Positions 7,994-16,142 of a DNA stretch of 55,042 nt are shown piece after piece. Positions within the stretch are counted from its first letter, which is position 1. Each line of letters opens with the position of its first letter. The notes below the pieces were generated by a model, which saw only the letters and a list, made by a program, of their open reading frames with translations, had not been told where the DNA came from and made no database searches. Where the stretch lies: the NCBI RefSeq assembly GCF_020281205.1, contig NZ_JACXZC010000021.1, positions 1 to 55,042 on the forward strand. The letters are read 5' to 3'. The position numbers and the translations under genes were made by a program. This DNA comes from Empedobacter stercoris (lineage in GTDB: Bacteria > Bacteroidota > Bacteroidia > Flavobacteriales > Weeksellaceae).

Positions 7994-10900
7994 TAAATCT
8001 CAATTTTATCAATCTCTTTCATCAGTCTGTCCGTTTCTGAAAGTGCTACAATGATTTTTTGATAGTGCAGAATGTCGTCAAACTCCAATTTGCGGTCTTT
8101 TCGGTCTTTTAGCCATTTTTGGGCTGGTTGATAGCCACCAATGTAAAACTCCCAAGCTATTTGCGGAACATTATCAAAATATTGGGTTTCGTTGATGTAA
8201 ACTTTACCGTCTTGAAATTTCGTTTTACCAACAACATTGTCTCCGTCTATTGGATATTGCGTAATATATTGCTCCACTTTTGGGCTTTCCAATAAATGAA
8301 TTTGGCGTATTTCTCCGCCCACTTTTACCAATTGCCAAAAAGTGTCTAGGTCTTTTGGGTAAGGCACTCGTGGGAAATCTATTTTCAGAAACTCTTTGTA
8401 TTTCTCTCGGTATTTTGGCGAATGCAAAACTGCATAGATGTAATCTAAAATGTCAATTGGGGCAAAAGTATTTACTGTTGTTTCTTTTTCGTTAGTAAAA
8501 GTTAAACCTAAATTTTCTGCAATTTGGTTTACAATTTCAGCTTTTAGATTTGGTGTTCTTTCTTCCGTTTGTTCAATTGTTTGTTGTCCATTCGATTCGG
8601 GATAGAGATAAAGAGGAAATAGTTTTCCTGCACCAAATAACCGAGCACTTGAAGTAATATTACTATCACATATTAATCTACTCGAAAAAATATGATGAAA
8701 CTCTTTATTTACTTGACGTGGGACAATTAGATAAATGTTTTCTCTATTAAAATGATGAGAAATGTCCTTGGCAGGTCTGCTAATTATGGTTTTATCAAAA
8801 TATATTTTTTTGATATCGAAAGGACGATAGTGATAGTCTATGATAAATTCGGATGAAAACTCTTTTTTTAAAATACGCTTTAGTAATGGATATCCACTAC
8901 TATCATTTACATTATACTCGTCTTTGAATTTTGATTCATATTCTCCATTTAGAAGAATTTTAATTCTTTCTGTTAGTTTATTTGGGTTGTTATCAAGAAA
9001 TAAAGAATCTCTATCCGTTGAAACACCTGAGTTATTTACTTGAAAGAGATTGTCAATCTTAAATCCTTGTTTGTATATTTCTTCAGACTCAAAATCTTTT
9101 GGTACGAAAAAGTAATAAGGCTTTTTGAATTCAAGTTTTGCCCATTTCATATTAGAAATAGTTGAATTGTTAAGCGTCTCATATTTGTGATTCCTTTTAC
9201 CTTGCAAATCAAAATGATAAACTTCCCCTAATTGGGTTTTCTTCTTTTTATCTGTTTTTACAAAGATGTTAATCGAAACACCTTGCATAATATCAAAAAC
9301 ATTTTGGTCAGGGCTTCCATCAGGGCAAACTTCTTTTTTCTTGGCATTTCCGTGTAAATCCAAGATGTAAATTTTATCAAAAGTCTCTAAAAGATGTTTA
9401 CGCATTTGACGGTGTGTAATTCCGTCAATAAAGCTATTATTTGAAATATAAGCCAAAACACCACTTCCATTTTTCTCAATATAATGTTGTCCGTAGCGTA
9501 TAAACTTTATGTAATCATCATCCAAATTGATTTTACGTTCATTGAGATTTTTCTTGTAGTCAGAAATTAAATCTTGAATCCAATCATTTTTATTGGTGCT
9601 ACTTACAGCATAAGGCGGATTTCCAATGACACACATTACCGGTGTATCTCTTTTGATGTGGTTGGCTTCATTAGCTTCTGTGCTCAACCAATTTGCAAAT
9701 AGAGTTCCTGTGTCTTGGTGGTGTTCTTCTAAACTATTGGTCAAATAAACTTTAAAGCGTTGGTTGGATGTTGGTTTAAATCCTGTTTCGGTTAAAAGCA
9801 AATCCAATTTCAAGTGAGCCATTGCATAACTCGCCATTAGCAACTCAAAACCGTTCAAGCGTGGCAATAAATGCGTTTCTACATAATTGCTCCAAATGCC
9901 TTGTTGCCCTTGAAATTTTTTGTGAATGTGTTTTACCACTTCCGCTAAAAAAGTTCCTGTTCCTGTGGCTGGGTCAAGAATTTGTACTTTGTGTACTTCT
10001 TGTTCCATTTGTTTATAACCTGTTGCCGAACGTTTGTCGGCGGTTTGGGTGTTTACTTTTATGGTTGTTTTGCTGGTGTCGGCAAGACCTTGCGGTAAAT
10101 CAAATTCCGTTTTTAGAATGTCGTCAACTGCTCGAACAATAAAATTTACAACGGGTTGCGGTGTATACCAAACGCCACGAGATTTACGCAATTTTGGGTC
10201 GTATTCGCTTAGGAACGTTTCATAAAAATGGATAATCGGGTCTTCCATTTTGGTGGATTTCCCGTAATTCTTCAAAATTTCTTCTACGTTACACGCCAAA
10301 AAGATTTCTGAAAGGTTCTCAACTACCCATTTGATTCGGTCGTCAATGTCTGGTCCTGCAATGTAACCAAAGAGTTTTCGTAAAAACGGATTGGATTTTG
10401 GAATCAGTTCAGCTGCTTCTTGTCTACTAAAATTATCCAAAGTAGGGTCGTGCAAACGAGCCGCAAACATTCCGTAAGCAATGGTTTGAGCGTAAACGTC
10501 TGCAAAACCTTGTGGCGTAATGTCGTGAATCAGAATTTGCTTGAAAGCCAACATTTGCTCTTTCAGCGTACTGTTTTCTTGGTTCTCTTCATCACTGGTC
10601 AGCGACTTCTCAATAATATTAGAAAGAAGGCGGGCTTTGCCCGCCATCATTTCTGCTAATTTTTTTGAGCTTTTTATCGTTTGTCCAACGTGAACGCAAA
10701 AGTCTTTTATCAGATTTTCAAAGTTGCCAAAGTTCTCAGGTAAAGGTTTTATTCCCTTGTCCGTTATTTCAGCAATGGCAATTTTGGTAACAAATTCACC
10801 TTCTCGGTAGAGATGAAAGTTTATGTAGTCCGTGAAAATTAAATTGTTTAGAGAAGCTTTGTATCGGTCAAACTGCTCTTTGTTTCCTGTTTTTTTAGTT

Positions 10901-11136
10901 CCGTCAAGGTCTTTGTCTCCAATGTCTTTAGCTTCAATAAATCCAACTGGAATATCCTTTTTAGTTAAAATGTAGTCAGGTGCTCCACAACTTTGTCTTT
11001 TCGGTTCGTTGGTCGCTCTGATTGTCGGCACTAATGCTTCTAAAAGATTTTGTAAGTCTCCACGAAAAGTATGTTCAGTTGCGTTTCCGAGTCTGTACCT
11101 TTTGTCTATGTTGTCAATATATTGTTCTAATGTCAT
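7993..11136 (-). CDS. Type IIG restriction-modification enzyme (fused nuclease and adenine methylase)
   Basis: This single protein of 1047 residues combines cleavage and methylation. The N-terminus has a PD-(D/E)xK nuclease motif: GAPD with Asp54, then Glu68-Ala-Lys70 in FIEAKDIG. A helical connector spans about 150-330. The methylase follows, with the AdoMet motif DPATGTGTFLAEV near residue 390 and the N6-adenine catalytic motif GNPPYAV near 515. The remaining C-terminal 400 or so residues, less conserved in family members, should hold target recognition. There is no helicase domain, which distinguishes it from type ISP enzymes. No separate methylase or specificity gene is needed or seen. 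It ends in a TAATG overlap with the truncated oleate hydratase. A hairpin of the cassette kind lies just upstream (11171-11233), so it may be a defence gene carried as a cassette. Confidence 0.88.
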   Translation of the reverse strand: MTLEQYIDNIDKRYRLGNATEHTFRGDLQNLLEALVPTIRATNEPKRQSCGAPDYILTKKDIPVGFIEAKDIGDKDLDGTKKTGNKEQFDRYKASLNNLIFTDYINFHLYREGEFVTKIAIAEITDKGIKPLPENFGNFENLIKDFCVHVGQTIKSSKKLAEMMAGKARLLSNIIEKSLTSDEENQENSTLKEQMLAFKQILIHDITPQGFADVYAQTIAYGMFAARLHDPTLDNFSRQEAAELIPKSNPFLRKLFGYIAGPDIDDRIKWVVENLSEIFLACNVEEILKNYGKSTKMEDPIIHFYETFLSEYDPKLRKSRGVWYTPQPVVNFIVRAVDDILKTEFDLPQGLADTSKTTIKVNTQTADKRSATGYKQMEQEVHKVQILDPATGTGTFLAEVVKHIHKKFQGQQGIWSNYVETHLLPRLNGFELLMASYAMAHLKLDLLLTETGFKPTSNQRFKVYLTNSLEEHHQDTGTLFANWLSTEANEANHIKRDTPVMCVIGNPPYAVSSTNKNDWIQDLISDYKKNLNERKINLDDDYIKFIRYGQHYIEKNGSGVLAYISNNSFIDGITHRQMRKHLLETFDKIYILDLHGNAKKKEVCPDGSPDQNVFDIMQGVSINIFVKTDKKKKTQLGEVYHFDLQGKRNHKYETLNNSTISNMKWAKLEFKKPYYFFVPKDFESEEIYKQGFKIDNLFQVNNSGVSTDRDSLFLDNNPNKLTERIKILLNGEYESKFKDEYNVNDSSGYPLLKRILKKEFSSEFIIDYHYRPFDIKKIYFDKTIISRPAKDISHHFNRENIYLIVPRQVNKEFHHIFSSRLICDSNITSSARLFGAGKLFPLYLYPESNGQQTIEQTEERTPNLKAEIVNQIAENLGLTFTNEKETTVNTFAPIDILDYIYAVLHSPKYREKYKEFLKIDFPRVPYPKDLDTFWQLVKVGGEIRQIHLLESPKVEQYITQYPIDGDNVVGKTKFQDGKVYINETQYFDNVPQIAWEFYIGGYQPAQKWLKDRKDRKLEFDDILHYQKIIVALSETDRLMKEIDKIEI

Positions 11137-11170
11137 TTATTAATTCAATTTCTGTCAGAGCGTTGGCAAA

Positions 11171-11233
11171 AAACAGCTCTTTTGGTTTTTTCAGCGTTGG
11201 CTTTCGTGTCGGCAAAAACCAAATGTGCTGTTT
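11171..11233. repeat. Cassette hairpin H4
   Basis: The arms 11171-11190 (AAACAGCTCTTTTGGTTTTT) and 11214-11233 pair over 20 bases with two mismatches in the middle. Repeats of the form AGCGTTGGC at 11159 and 11193 adjoin the arms. It sits immediately upstream of the restriction-modification gene, in the same relative place as H1 and H3 upstream of their genes, but its sequence is not related to the TTTGCGAAG group. Confidence 0.55.
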
Positions 11234-11417
11234 GTGCGGTGGGCTTTCTTTGTATGTTGCCCAACTATTAAATATACGCAACTTTCTACAAAAACCAAAT
11301 AAAAAGTTAAAATAAACATTACTTGTTGTAAATAAGCTAATTAAATATGGTAATTAATTGCGTATTTAGAATTGTTTGTGGATTTTTTTTTGTGTGATTT
11401 TAAATTCAAATAAAGTT

Positions 11418-11604
11418 TTACGTTAACAAATAAGAGTATTCTGAAATTATAATTGGCCATAAAAACATATAAAAATCGAGTGAATTTTCTTTTATATTTT
11501 TTAGACTATCAAACATATTTTTCCAACCTTGATTTCCAGTCAATATTGAAATGAAAGTAAAATATCCTACGATACTTAAAAATAGAACTAATATTTTTAG
11601 TCAT
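11418..11604 (-). pseudogene. Possible frameshifted small membrane protein gene
   Basis: On the minus strand an ATG at 11604-11602 opens a frame (MTK...) that becomes a coherent peptide of about 60 residues only if one A is removed from the run of five A just after the third codon. The corrected product would start MTKILVLFLSIVGYFTF, a single membrane helix, and end at the TAA at 11420-11418. I recognise no family. The shift could be genuine decay or a homopolymer sequencing error, and coding status itself is uncertain. Confidence 0.3.
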
Positions 11605-11672
11605 AATTTTGATTTAAGTTTCGTGAAAATCAGCTATATCCTCAATTCGTACTTGCAGCTTACTCCCTACTT

Positions 11673-11727
11673 AAAGGCAGGATAAAGGCAAGATGAAGGC
11701 AACATAGTGGCAGTAGAGAGGCAGTAG
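11673..11727. repeat. Five imperfect 11-base tandem repeats
   Basis: The five units are AAAGGCAGGAT, AAAGGCAAGAT, GAAGGCAACAT, AGTGGCAGTAG and AGAGGCAGTAG, starting at 11673, 11684, 11695, 11706 and 11717. GGCA is invariant. No gene covers it convincingly. Confidence 0.8.
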
Positions 11728-11972
11728 AGTGTATACAATACTTTTTTGGGACGGTTGGAGTTGAACAAAAAAATGGTGGCTCATTGAGCGCGAGGTTTGT
11801 ATTTTCACTGCATGGAATGATTAGGCGGTGACGATTTGCTGAATCAAGCAAATGGGCAGCGGCTACTTTTGGGTTATGGACTCGGGAAAGGTTTCGCGAA
11901 GCGAAATAAATTAGTCAAAAAAAAAGGAAAACATCACTATTTTCCTTCTCTATTATTCTACTATTGGTTCTA

Positions 11973-12659
11973 TTAAAATTTTGACTCGATAATTTGCATC
12001 ACTTTATCGACTGTTTCTTCGAGATTCATCTGCGAATTGTCAACTTCTATGGCATCATCTGCTTTGCGAAGGGGTGAATAATCACGGTGAGAATCGATAT
12101 AATCTCTTTCGTTCACATTTTTTAGTACCTCATCTAACGGAATGTCTTTTCCTTGCTGCTGATATTCTAAAAAGCGACGCTTTGCTCGTACTTCTGGCGA
12201 AGCTGTTACAAAAATCTTGACATCAGCTTTTGGAAAAACTGTTGTTCCGATATCGCGACCATCCATCACAATACCACCTTTTTCGCCCATCTGTTGCTGT
12301 AAAGCCACGCAATAATCGCGAACTGCAGGAATTTCGGAAATTGGACTAACCATTTTAGAAACTTGCATGGTGCGAATCTCATCTTCAACATTTATTCCAT
12401 TCAGGTATGTTAAATTCTTTTGTGTTAAAGAATCTTGTATAAATTCTATCTTAATGTTAGATAAATTGGCTATTAATGATGTTTCATCAATTTTATTCTC
12501 AGCAATATACTGATGCTGAAACGCATATAAGGTTACGGCGCGATACATTGCACCACTATCAATGTGAGTATAACCAAGGTTTTTTGCAATAATTTTTGAC
12601 ATCGAACTTTTTCCGGTAGAAGAATATCCGTCGATTGCAATAATTAAATTTTCTTTCAT
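11973..12659 (-). CDS. cmk: (d)CMP kinase (cytidylate kinase)
   Basis: This 228-residue enzyme phosphorylates CMP and dCMP with ATP in pyrimidine nucleotide synthesis. The P-loop is GYSSTGKSSMSK (residues 11-22). The CMP-binding region shows DSGAMYRAVTLYA near residues 35-47, and GIVMDGRDIGTTVFPKADVK is the conserved substrate motif of the family. A lid segment RAKRRFLEYQQQGKDI follows. It lies 52 bases downstream of porQ on the same strand, a common arrangement in Flavobacteriia, and the two are probably cotranscribed. It is the first backbone gene beyond the accessory region. Confidence 0.95.
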   Translation of the reverse strand: MKENLIIAIDGYSSTGKSSMSKIIAKNLGYTHIDSGAMYRAVTLYAFQHQYIAENKIDETSLIANLSNIKIEFIQDSLTQKNLTYLNGINVEDEIRTMQVSKMVSPISEIPAVRDYCVALQQQMGEKGGIVMDGRDIGTTVFPKADVKIFVTASPEVRAKRRFLEYQQQGKDIPLDEVLKNVNERDYIDSHRDYSPLRKADDAIEVDNSQMNLEETVDKVMQIIESKF

Positions 12660-12711
12660 CTAAATAGAAATTGAAGACAAAGATAAGATTTTATAGTGGT
12701 TTGAAAAGTTT

Positions 12712-13737
12712 TTATAACCAAGGATTACTTCTCCAATAATCACGACCTTGAATAATGCGGTCTAAATTAATGATTAGTCCAAAATGATTAGAGCCACCAG
12801 ATTTGTGGTAATTCGCGTGTCCAAACTCGAATCGGAAAGCATTCACTCGAATTCCAAAACCATACGTTAATCCAGATAATGAGCGAACTCCCTCGGCTGC
12901 TAACTCATTTCCTCGTTTGAAATTATACCCTATTCGCATGTTAAAATCTGAATTTGGAAACAACTCTGCTCCTACTGAAACGTGATCCATCATTTTTCGT
13001 CCATTAGATACTTCTTGTCCACTCTTATTATAGGATTGAGAAATATCAAATTTCTGTAAATCGTGCAAAGAAAATGTAAATTCTAACGGAACATGTTCCA
13101 ATCGATGTGAGATTCCTAAGTTAACTTGCGTTGGCATGTCTTCTTTTTTCCCATTGTACGTTTGGATTTGTCCTCCGATATTACGCACAACCAGCGATAC
13201 ATTGATATTTTTATCGAAATCATGATAGGATAATCCTACATCTCCAGCTATTGCCGAAGATTTATACGATTCAATAGTAGAATTGATGTATTTAACATTT
13301 GCTCCAATTGTCCAATAATCACCTAAAACACGTGCATACCCCACTGTTATTGCTGCATCATTCGCTTTGAAATTCCCTGTGATATTTCCACTTTCATCCG
13401 TTCCGATTAGTTTTCCGTAATCTACATATTGACCATGTACAGAAAGATAATTCTCTTGATCGATTTCATAGACTGTTGAAAATGTACCAAAATCGACATC
13501 TGCAATATAATTCACATAATTGATTCCGAATTGTCCGTGCATATCACGATTCATCAATGCAGGGTTCCATAAAGACGAATTAGGATCAGCATCCCAAGAA
13601 GTAGCTGCATTTCCTCCCAAAGCTGCTTGGCGTGGAGATGTTGTAATGTTTAAAAACTCGTAAACACGCGTTCCATCTTGCGCAAAAATCGAAGACGATA
13701 GCGCGATAAACAATAATGTACTTAGCTTTTTAAACAT
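12712..13737 (-). CDS. porQ: Type IX secretion system protein PorQ
   Basis: This 341-residue outer-membrane beta-barrel protein begins with a signal peptide (MFKKLSTLLFIALSSSIFAQ, cleavage after about residue 19). The mature start carries the PorQ/PorV-like motif NITTSPRQAALGGNA followed by NSSLWNPAL, and the rest shows alternating amphipathic strands to the terminal WRSNPWL. PorQ belongs to the attachment-complex side of type IX secretion, which exports and anchors proteins with C-terminal sorting domains; a cargo of this kind is encoded at 38648-39445. Its own promoter is probably in the 120 bases before the start, divergent from the DUF2339 gene. Confidence 0.92.
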   Translation of the reverse strand: MFKKLSTLLFIALSSSIFAQDGTRVYEFLNITTSPRQAALGGNAATSWDADPNSSLWNPALMNRDMHGQFGINYVNYIADVDFGTFSTVYEIDQENYLSVHGQYVDYGKLIGTDESGNITGNFKANDAAITVGYARVLGDYWTIGANVKYINSTIESYKSSAIAGDVGLSYHDFDKNINVSLVVRNIGGQIQTYNGKKEDMPTQVNLGISHRLEHVPLEFTFSLHDLQKFDISQSYNKSGQEVSNGRKMMDHVSVGAELFPNSDFNMRIGYNFKRGNELAAEGVRSLSGLTYGFGIRVNAFRFEFGHANYHKSGGSNHFGLIINLDRIIQGRDYWRSNPWL

Positions 13738-13857
13738 TTAGCAAAAATAAGGATTTTGTAGAATAACGAAAACAGAATGATTTTGGTATATTAAGAAACA
13801 AAATTTTAAAGGTTTTGAAAAAAAAGCCTAACTTCAATTTACCTAAAAAAACATGTT

Positions 13858-16125
13858 ATGGAATTTTTTATTGCCATTATTATAATTGTCTTAATTGTGA
13901 TTTTGTTTAACAAAGTTTCTCAACTCAAAAAACAGCTTGATGAACAAGAAACGAAACTTAGACATTTGCAACAGCAATTAGACGAAAAAGAAACAATCAT
14001 TAAATCAACAACAATTGTGGAGCAACCCAAAAAAGTTGAAGAAGCTGTTGCACCTCAATCCGAAATTGTTTCATTTAATAAGCCAGAACCACCAAAACGT
14101 ATTTTTGACGAAGTTCCTCCAAGACAAAAAACAGAAAATAATATTGACAAGCACCTCAACAATGGGATTACATTTATCAGAGATAATTTCTTAACTATTT
14201 TTGGAATTGTAACCTTAGTTTTAGGAATTGCTTATTTCGTGAAATATGCGATTGACCAAAATTGGATCAACGAAACATTTCGTGTGTTAATTGGACTTGT
14301 AGTGGGCTTGAGTATTATTGGTATAGCACACAACATTAGGAAAAACTACGCTATCTTTTCTTCTATCTTAATTGGAGGAGGATTAACCGTCTTGTACTTC
14401 ACGCTAACCATTGCTTTTCGAGAATATCAGTTACTTTCTCAACACGTAACTTTTACGTTATTAACACTCGTTACAATTTTCTCAATTGTTATGGCGATGT
14501 TGTACAATAGACAAGTCTTGGCTATTTTTTCTATACTTGGAGGTTTTACAGCTCCATTGATGATTAGCACAGGCGAAAGTAATTATATTTTCCTGTTTGC
14601 TTACTTGGTTATTCTCAATTTTAGCATGCTCTTTATGGCATGGCGAAAAAACTGGCAAGTTATTTCGTTTATCGCTTTATGTTTTACGTCTATATATAGT
14701 ATCTCATGGATTGATCAATCTAAAACCTCGTCTCAATATCTTTTCTACGCACTACTTTACGTTATTTTTACTGTTACAAGTTTAATCAACTACATCAAAA
14801 AAGAAGAATTTTCAGTTTGGAACTCACTTTTACTAAGCTTCAATACAATTCTATCAACCATTTTAATATCTTCCGTCTATTATTATATTGTTGGAAATAA
14901 CAATGGCTTGATTGTGTTTATAGTAGGATTAATTAATGCTTTTGGCGCGATTTATATCTACAAAACGTCTAAAAATAATTTATTACAAAATACCTTAATA
15001 GGTTTGAGTATTGCCCTAATTACTGCTGCGATTGCATTACAATTCAAAGCAAATGTTGTTTCGGTTTGTTTTGCAATAGAATCTACGTTATTATTATTTC
15101 TGTGGAAAAAAAGTCGCGAAAATATTTTCAAAATCTTTTTCATCGCAATGTTTCCATTTCTTTTGATTGCTTTATGTGTTAATTGGTTTGATTATATCGA
15201 TAGCAATTCGCGTTTACCACTTTTATTCAATCATGTTTTTATCACAAGTATCATTGCACTAATTTGTTCTATCGCGAATATATATTTGATGAAAGATTTC
15301 GAAACAGAAGAACAATTCTTAGGGTTCAAGCTCAATCATTCAAAATTCATCTTCATCTCAACATCACTTTTATTGATGTATACAGGAATATTGTTCGAAT
15401 TAATTTACCAAATCGAACCTTATTTCAACTTTATGATGATTATAAGTTACATTTTGATTTATACTTTATTCTTTATTGCTTTAATTTTAGCACTACGGAA
15501 AAGACTAAATTTAGGAAGTACATTGCAGCTAGTATTGCAGATTTCAGCTGGATTGTGCGTTCTACTTTTACCACTGTTTGCTAATATTCCGTTGTTATCA
15601 AGTAAAACGAATTACGGCATCAATAGTTATTTTATTTACTTAACTTATCTACTTCCTACCGCTTATCTCGTCTATTTAATTGTAAAAAATCACGATTTCA
15701 AAACCTCAACTGCCAAACAAATCATCAGTATGCTTTTGGTTGTTTACGTGATTAGTTTTGAGAAATACAATTCGTTTATGTTATTAACACTAAATGAGGG
15801 AACAACTAACTTTTCACATCAAGCAGATATTTTTCGAATGATATTGTTACCTATTATTTGGGCTGTTTTAGGATTTGGGTTAATGTATTTCGGATTAAAG
15901 AAACAACTCAAAGGTTTTCCAATTGTTGGAATTATTCTTTTTGGGTTAATTATCCTGAAACTCTATCTTATTGATGTTTGGGAAATGAGTAATGTTTATA
16001 GAATTATATCGTTCATTGTTTTAGGAATACTCATTCTATTCACATCTTTTATGTATCAAAAATTAAAAAATTTGATGAAGAATTTGATGGAAAAACCAAA
16101 TGATAACACAGAAGCTGAACAATAA
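13858..16125 (+). CDS. DUF2339 multi-pass membrane protein
   Basis: This 755-residue protein starts with one membrane helix (residues 2-18), then a coiled-coil stretch (about 20-50, SQLKKQLDEQETKLRHLQQQ) and a proline-rich linker, followed by some twenty hydrophobic helices to near the end (about 95-735). This layout is that of DUF2339 proteins; their function is unknown. Segments such as GGGLTVLYFTLTIAFREYQLLS and GGFTAPLMISTGESNYIFLFAY belong to the conserved core. The last codons (TEAEQ and stop) form one arm of a perfect 17-base inverted repeat shared with the end of the converging gene. Confidence 0.85.
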   Translation: MEFFIAIIIIVLIVILFNKVSQLKKQLDEQETKLRHLQQQLDEKETIIKSTTIVEQPKKVEEAVAPQSEIVSFNKPEPPKRIFDEVPPRQKTENNIDKHLNNGITFIRDNFLTIFGIVTLVLGIAYFVKYAIDQNWINETFRVLIGLVVGLSIIGIAHNIRKNYAIFSSILIGGGLTVLYFTLTIAFREYQLLSQHVTFTLLTLVTIFSIVMAMLYNRQVLAIFSILGGFTAPLMISTGESNYIFLFAYLVILNFSMLFMAWRKNWQVISFIALCFTSIYSISWIDQSKTSSQYLFYALLYVIFTVTSLINYIKKEEFSVWNSLLLSFNTILSTILISSVYYYIVGNNNGLIVFIVGLINAFGAIYIYKTSKNNLLQNTLIGLSIALITAAIALQFKANVVSVCFAIESTLLLFLWKKSRENIFKIFFIAMFPFLLIALCVNWFDYIDSNSRLPLLFNHVFITSIIALICSIANIYLMKDFETEEQFLGFKLNHSKFIFISTSLLLMYTGILFELIYQIEPYFNFMMIISYILIYTLFFIALILALRKRLNLGSTLQLVLQISAGLCVLLLPLFANIPLLSSKTNYGINSYFIYLTYLLPTAYLVYLIVKNHDFKTSTAKQIISMLLVVYVISFEKYNSFMLLTLNEGTTNFSHQADIFRMILLPIIWAVLGFGLMYFGLKKQLKGFPIVGIILFGLIILKLYLIDVWEMSNVYRIISFIVLGILILFTSFMYQKLKNLMKNLMEKPNDNTEAEQ

Positions 16126-16142
16126 TGTTCAGCTTCTGTGTT
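16105..16142. terminator. 17-base perfect inverted repeat between converging genes
   Basis: AACACAGAAGCTGAACA at 16105-16121 and its exact reverse complement at 16126-16142 enclose a 4-base loop. The left arm encodes the last residues of the DUF2339 protein, and the right arm reaches the stop codon of the converging gene. There is no strong T-run on either side, so it may stabilise transcript ends or act as a bidirectional terminator. Confidence 0.6.

Larger units (their letters stand above)
11137..11972. other. 836-base region without intact genes at the right edge of the accessory DNA
   Basis: It contains hairpin H4, a frameshifted small reading frame on the minus strand (11418-11604), five imperfect 11-base tandem repeats (11673-11727), a small stem ATTTGCT/AAGCAAAT near 11833-11851, the palindromic TTTCGCGAAGCGAAA near 11892-11906, and a second copy of GACTCGGGAAA (11879-11889) matching 172-182. 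Reading frames here are short and of biased composition, and I do not support any of them as intact genes. Confidence 0.6.

Noticed and set aside
1071..11233. Canonical integron attC sites or a CRISPR array
   Set aside because: The hairpins lack the GTTRRRY/RYYYAAC cores of attC, and no integrase is present; there are no regularly spaced identical repeats with unique spacers anywhere, so no CRISPR.
11660..11851. 63-codon minus-strand frame over the 11-base repeats
   Set aside because: It is Leu/Ser/Pro-rich and driven by the tandem repeat; it has no family match and no promoter.
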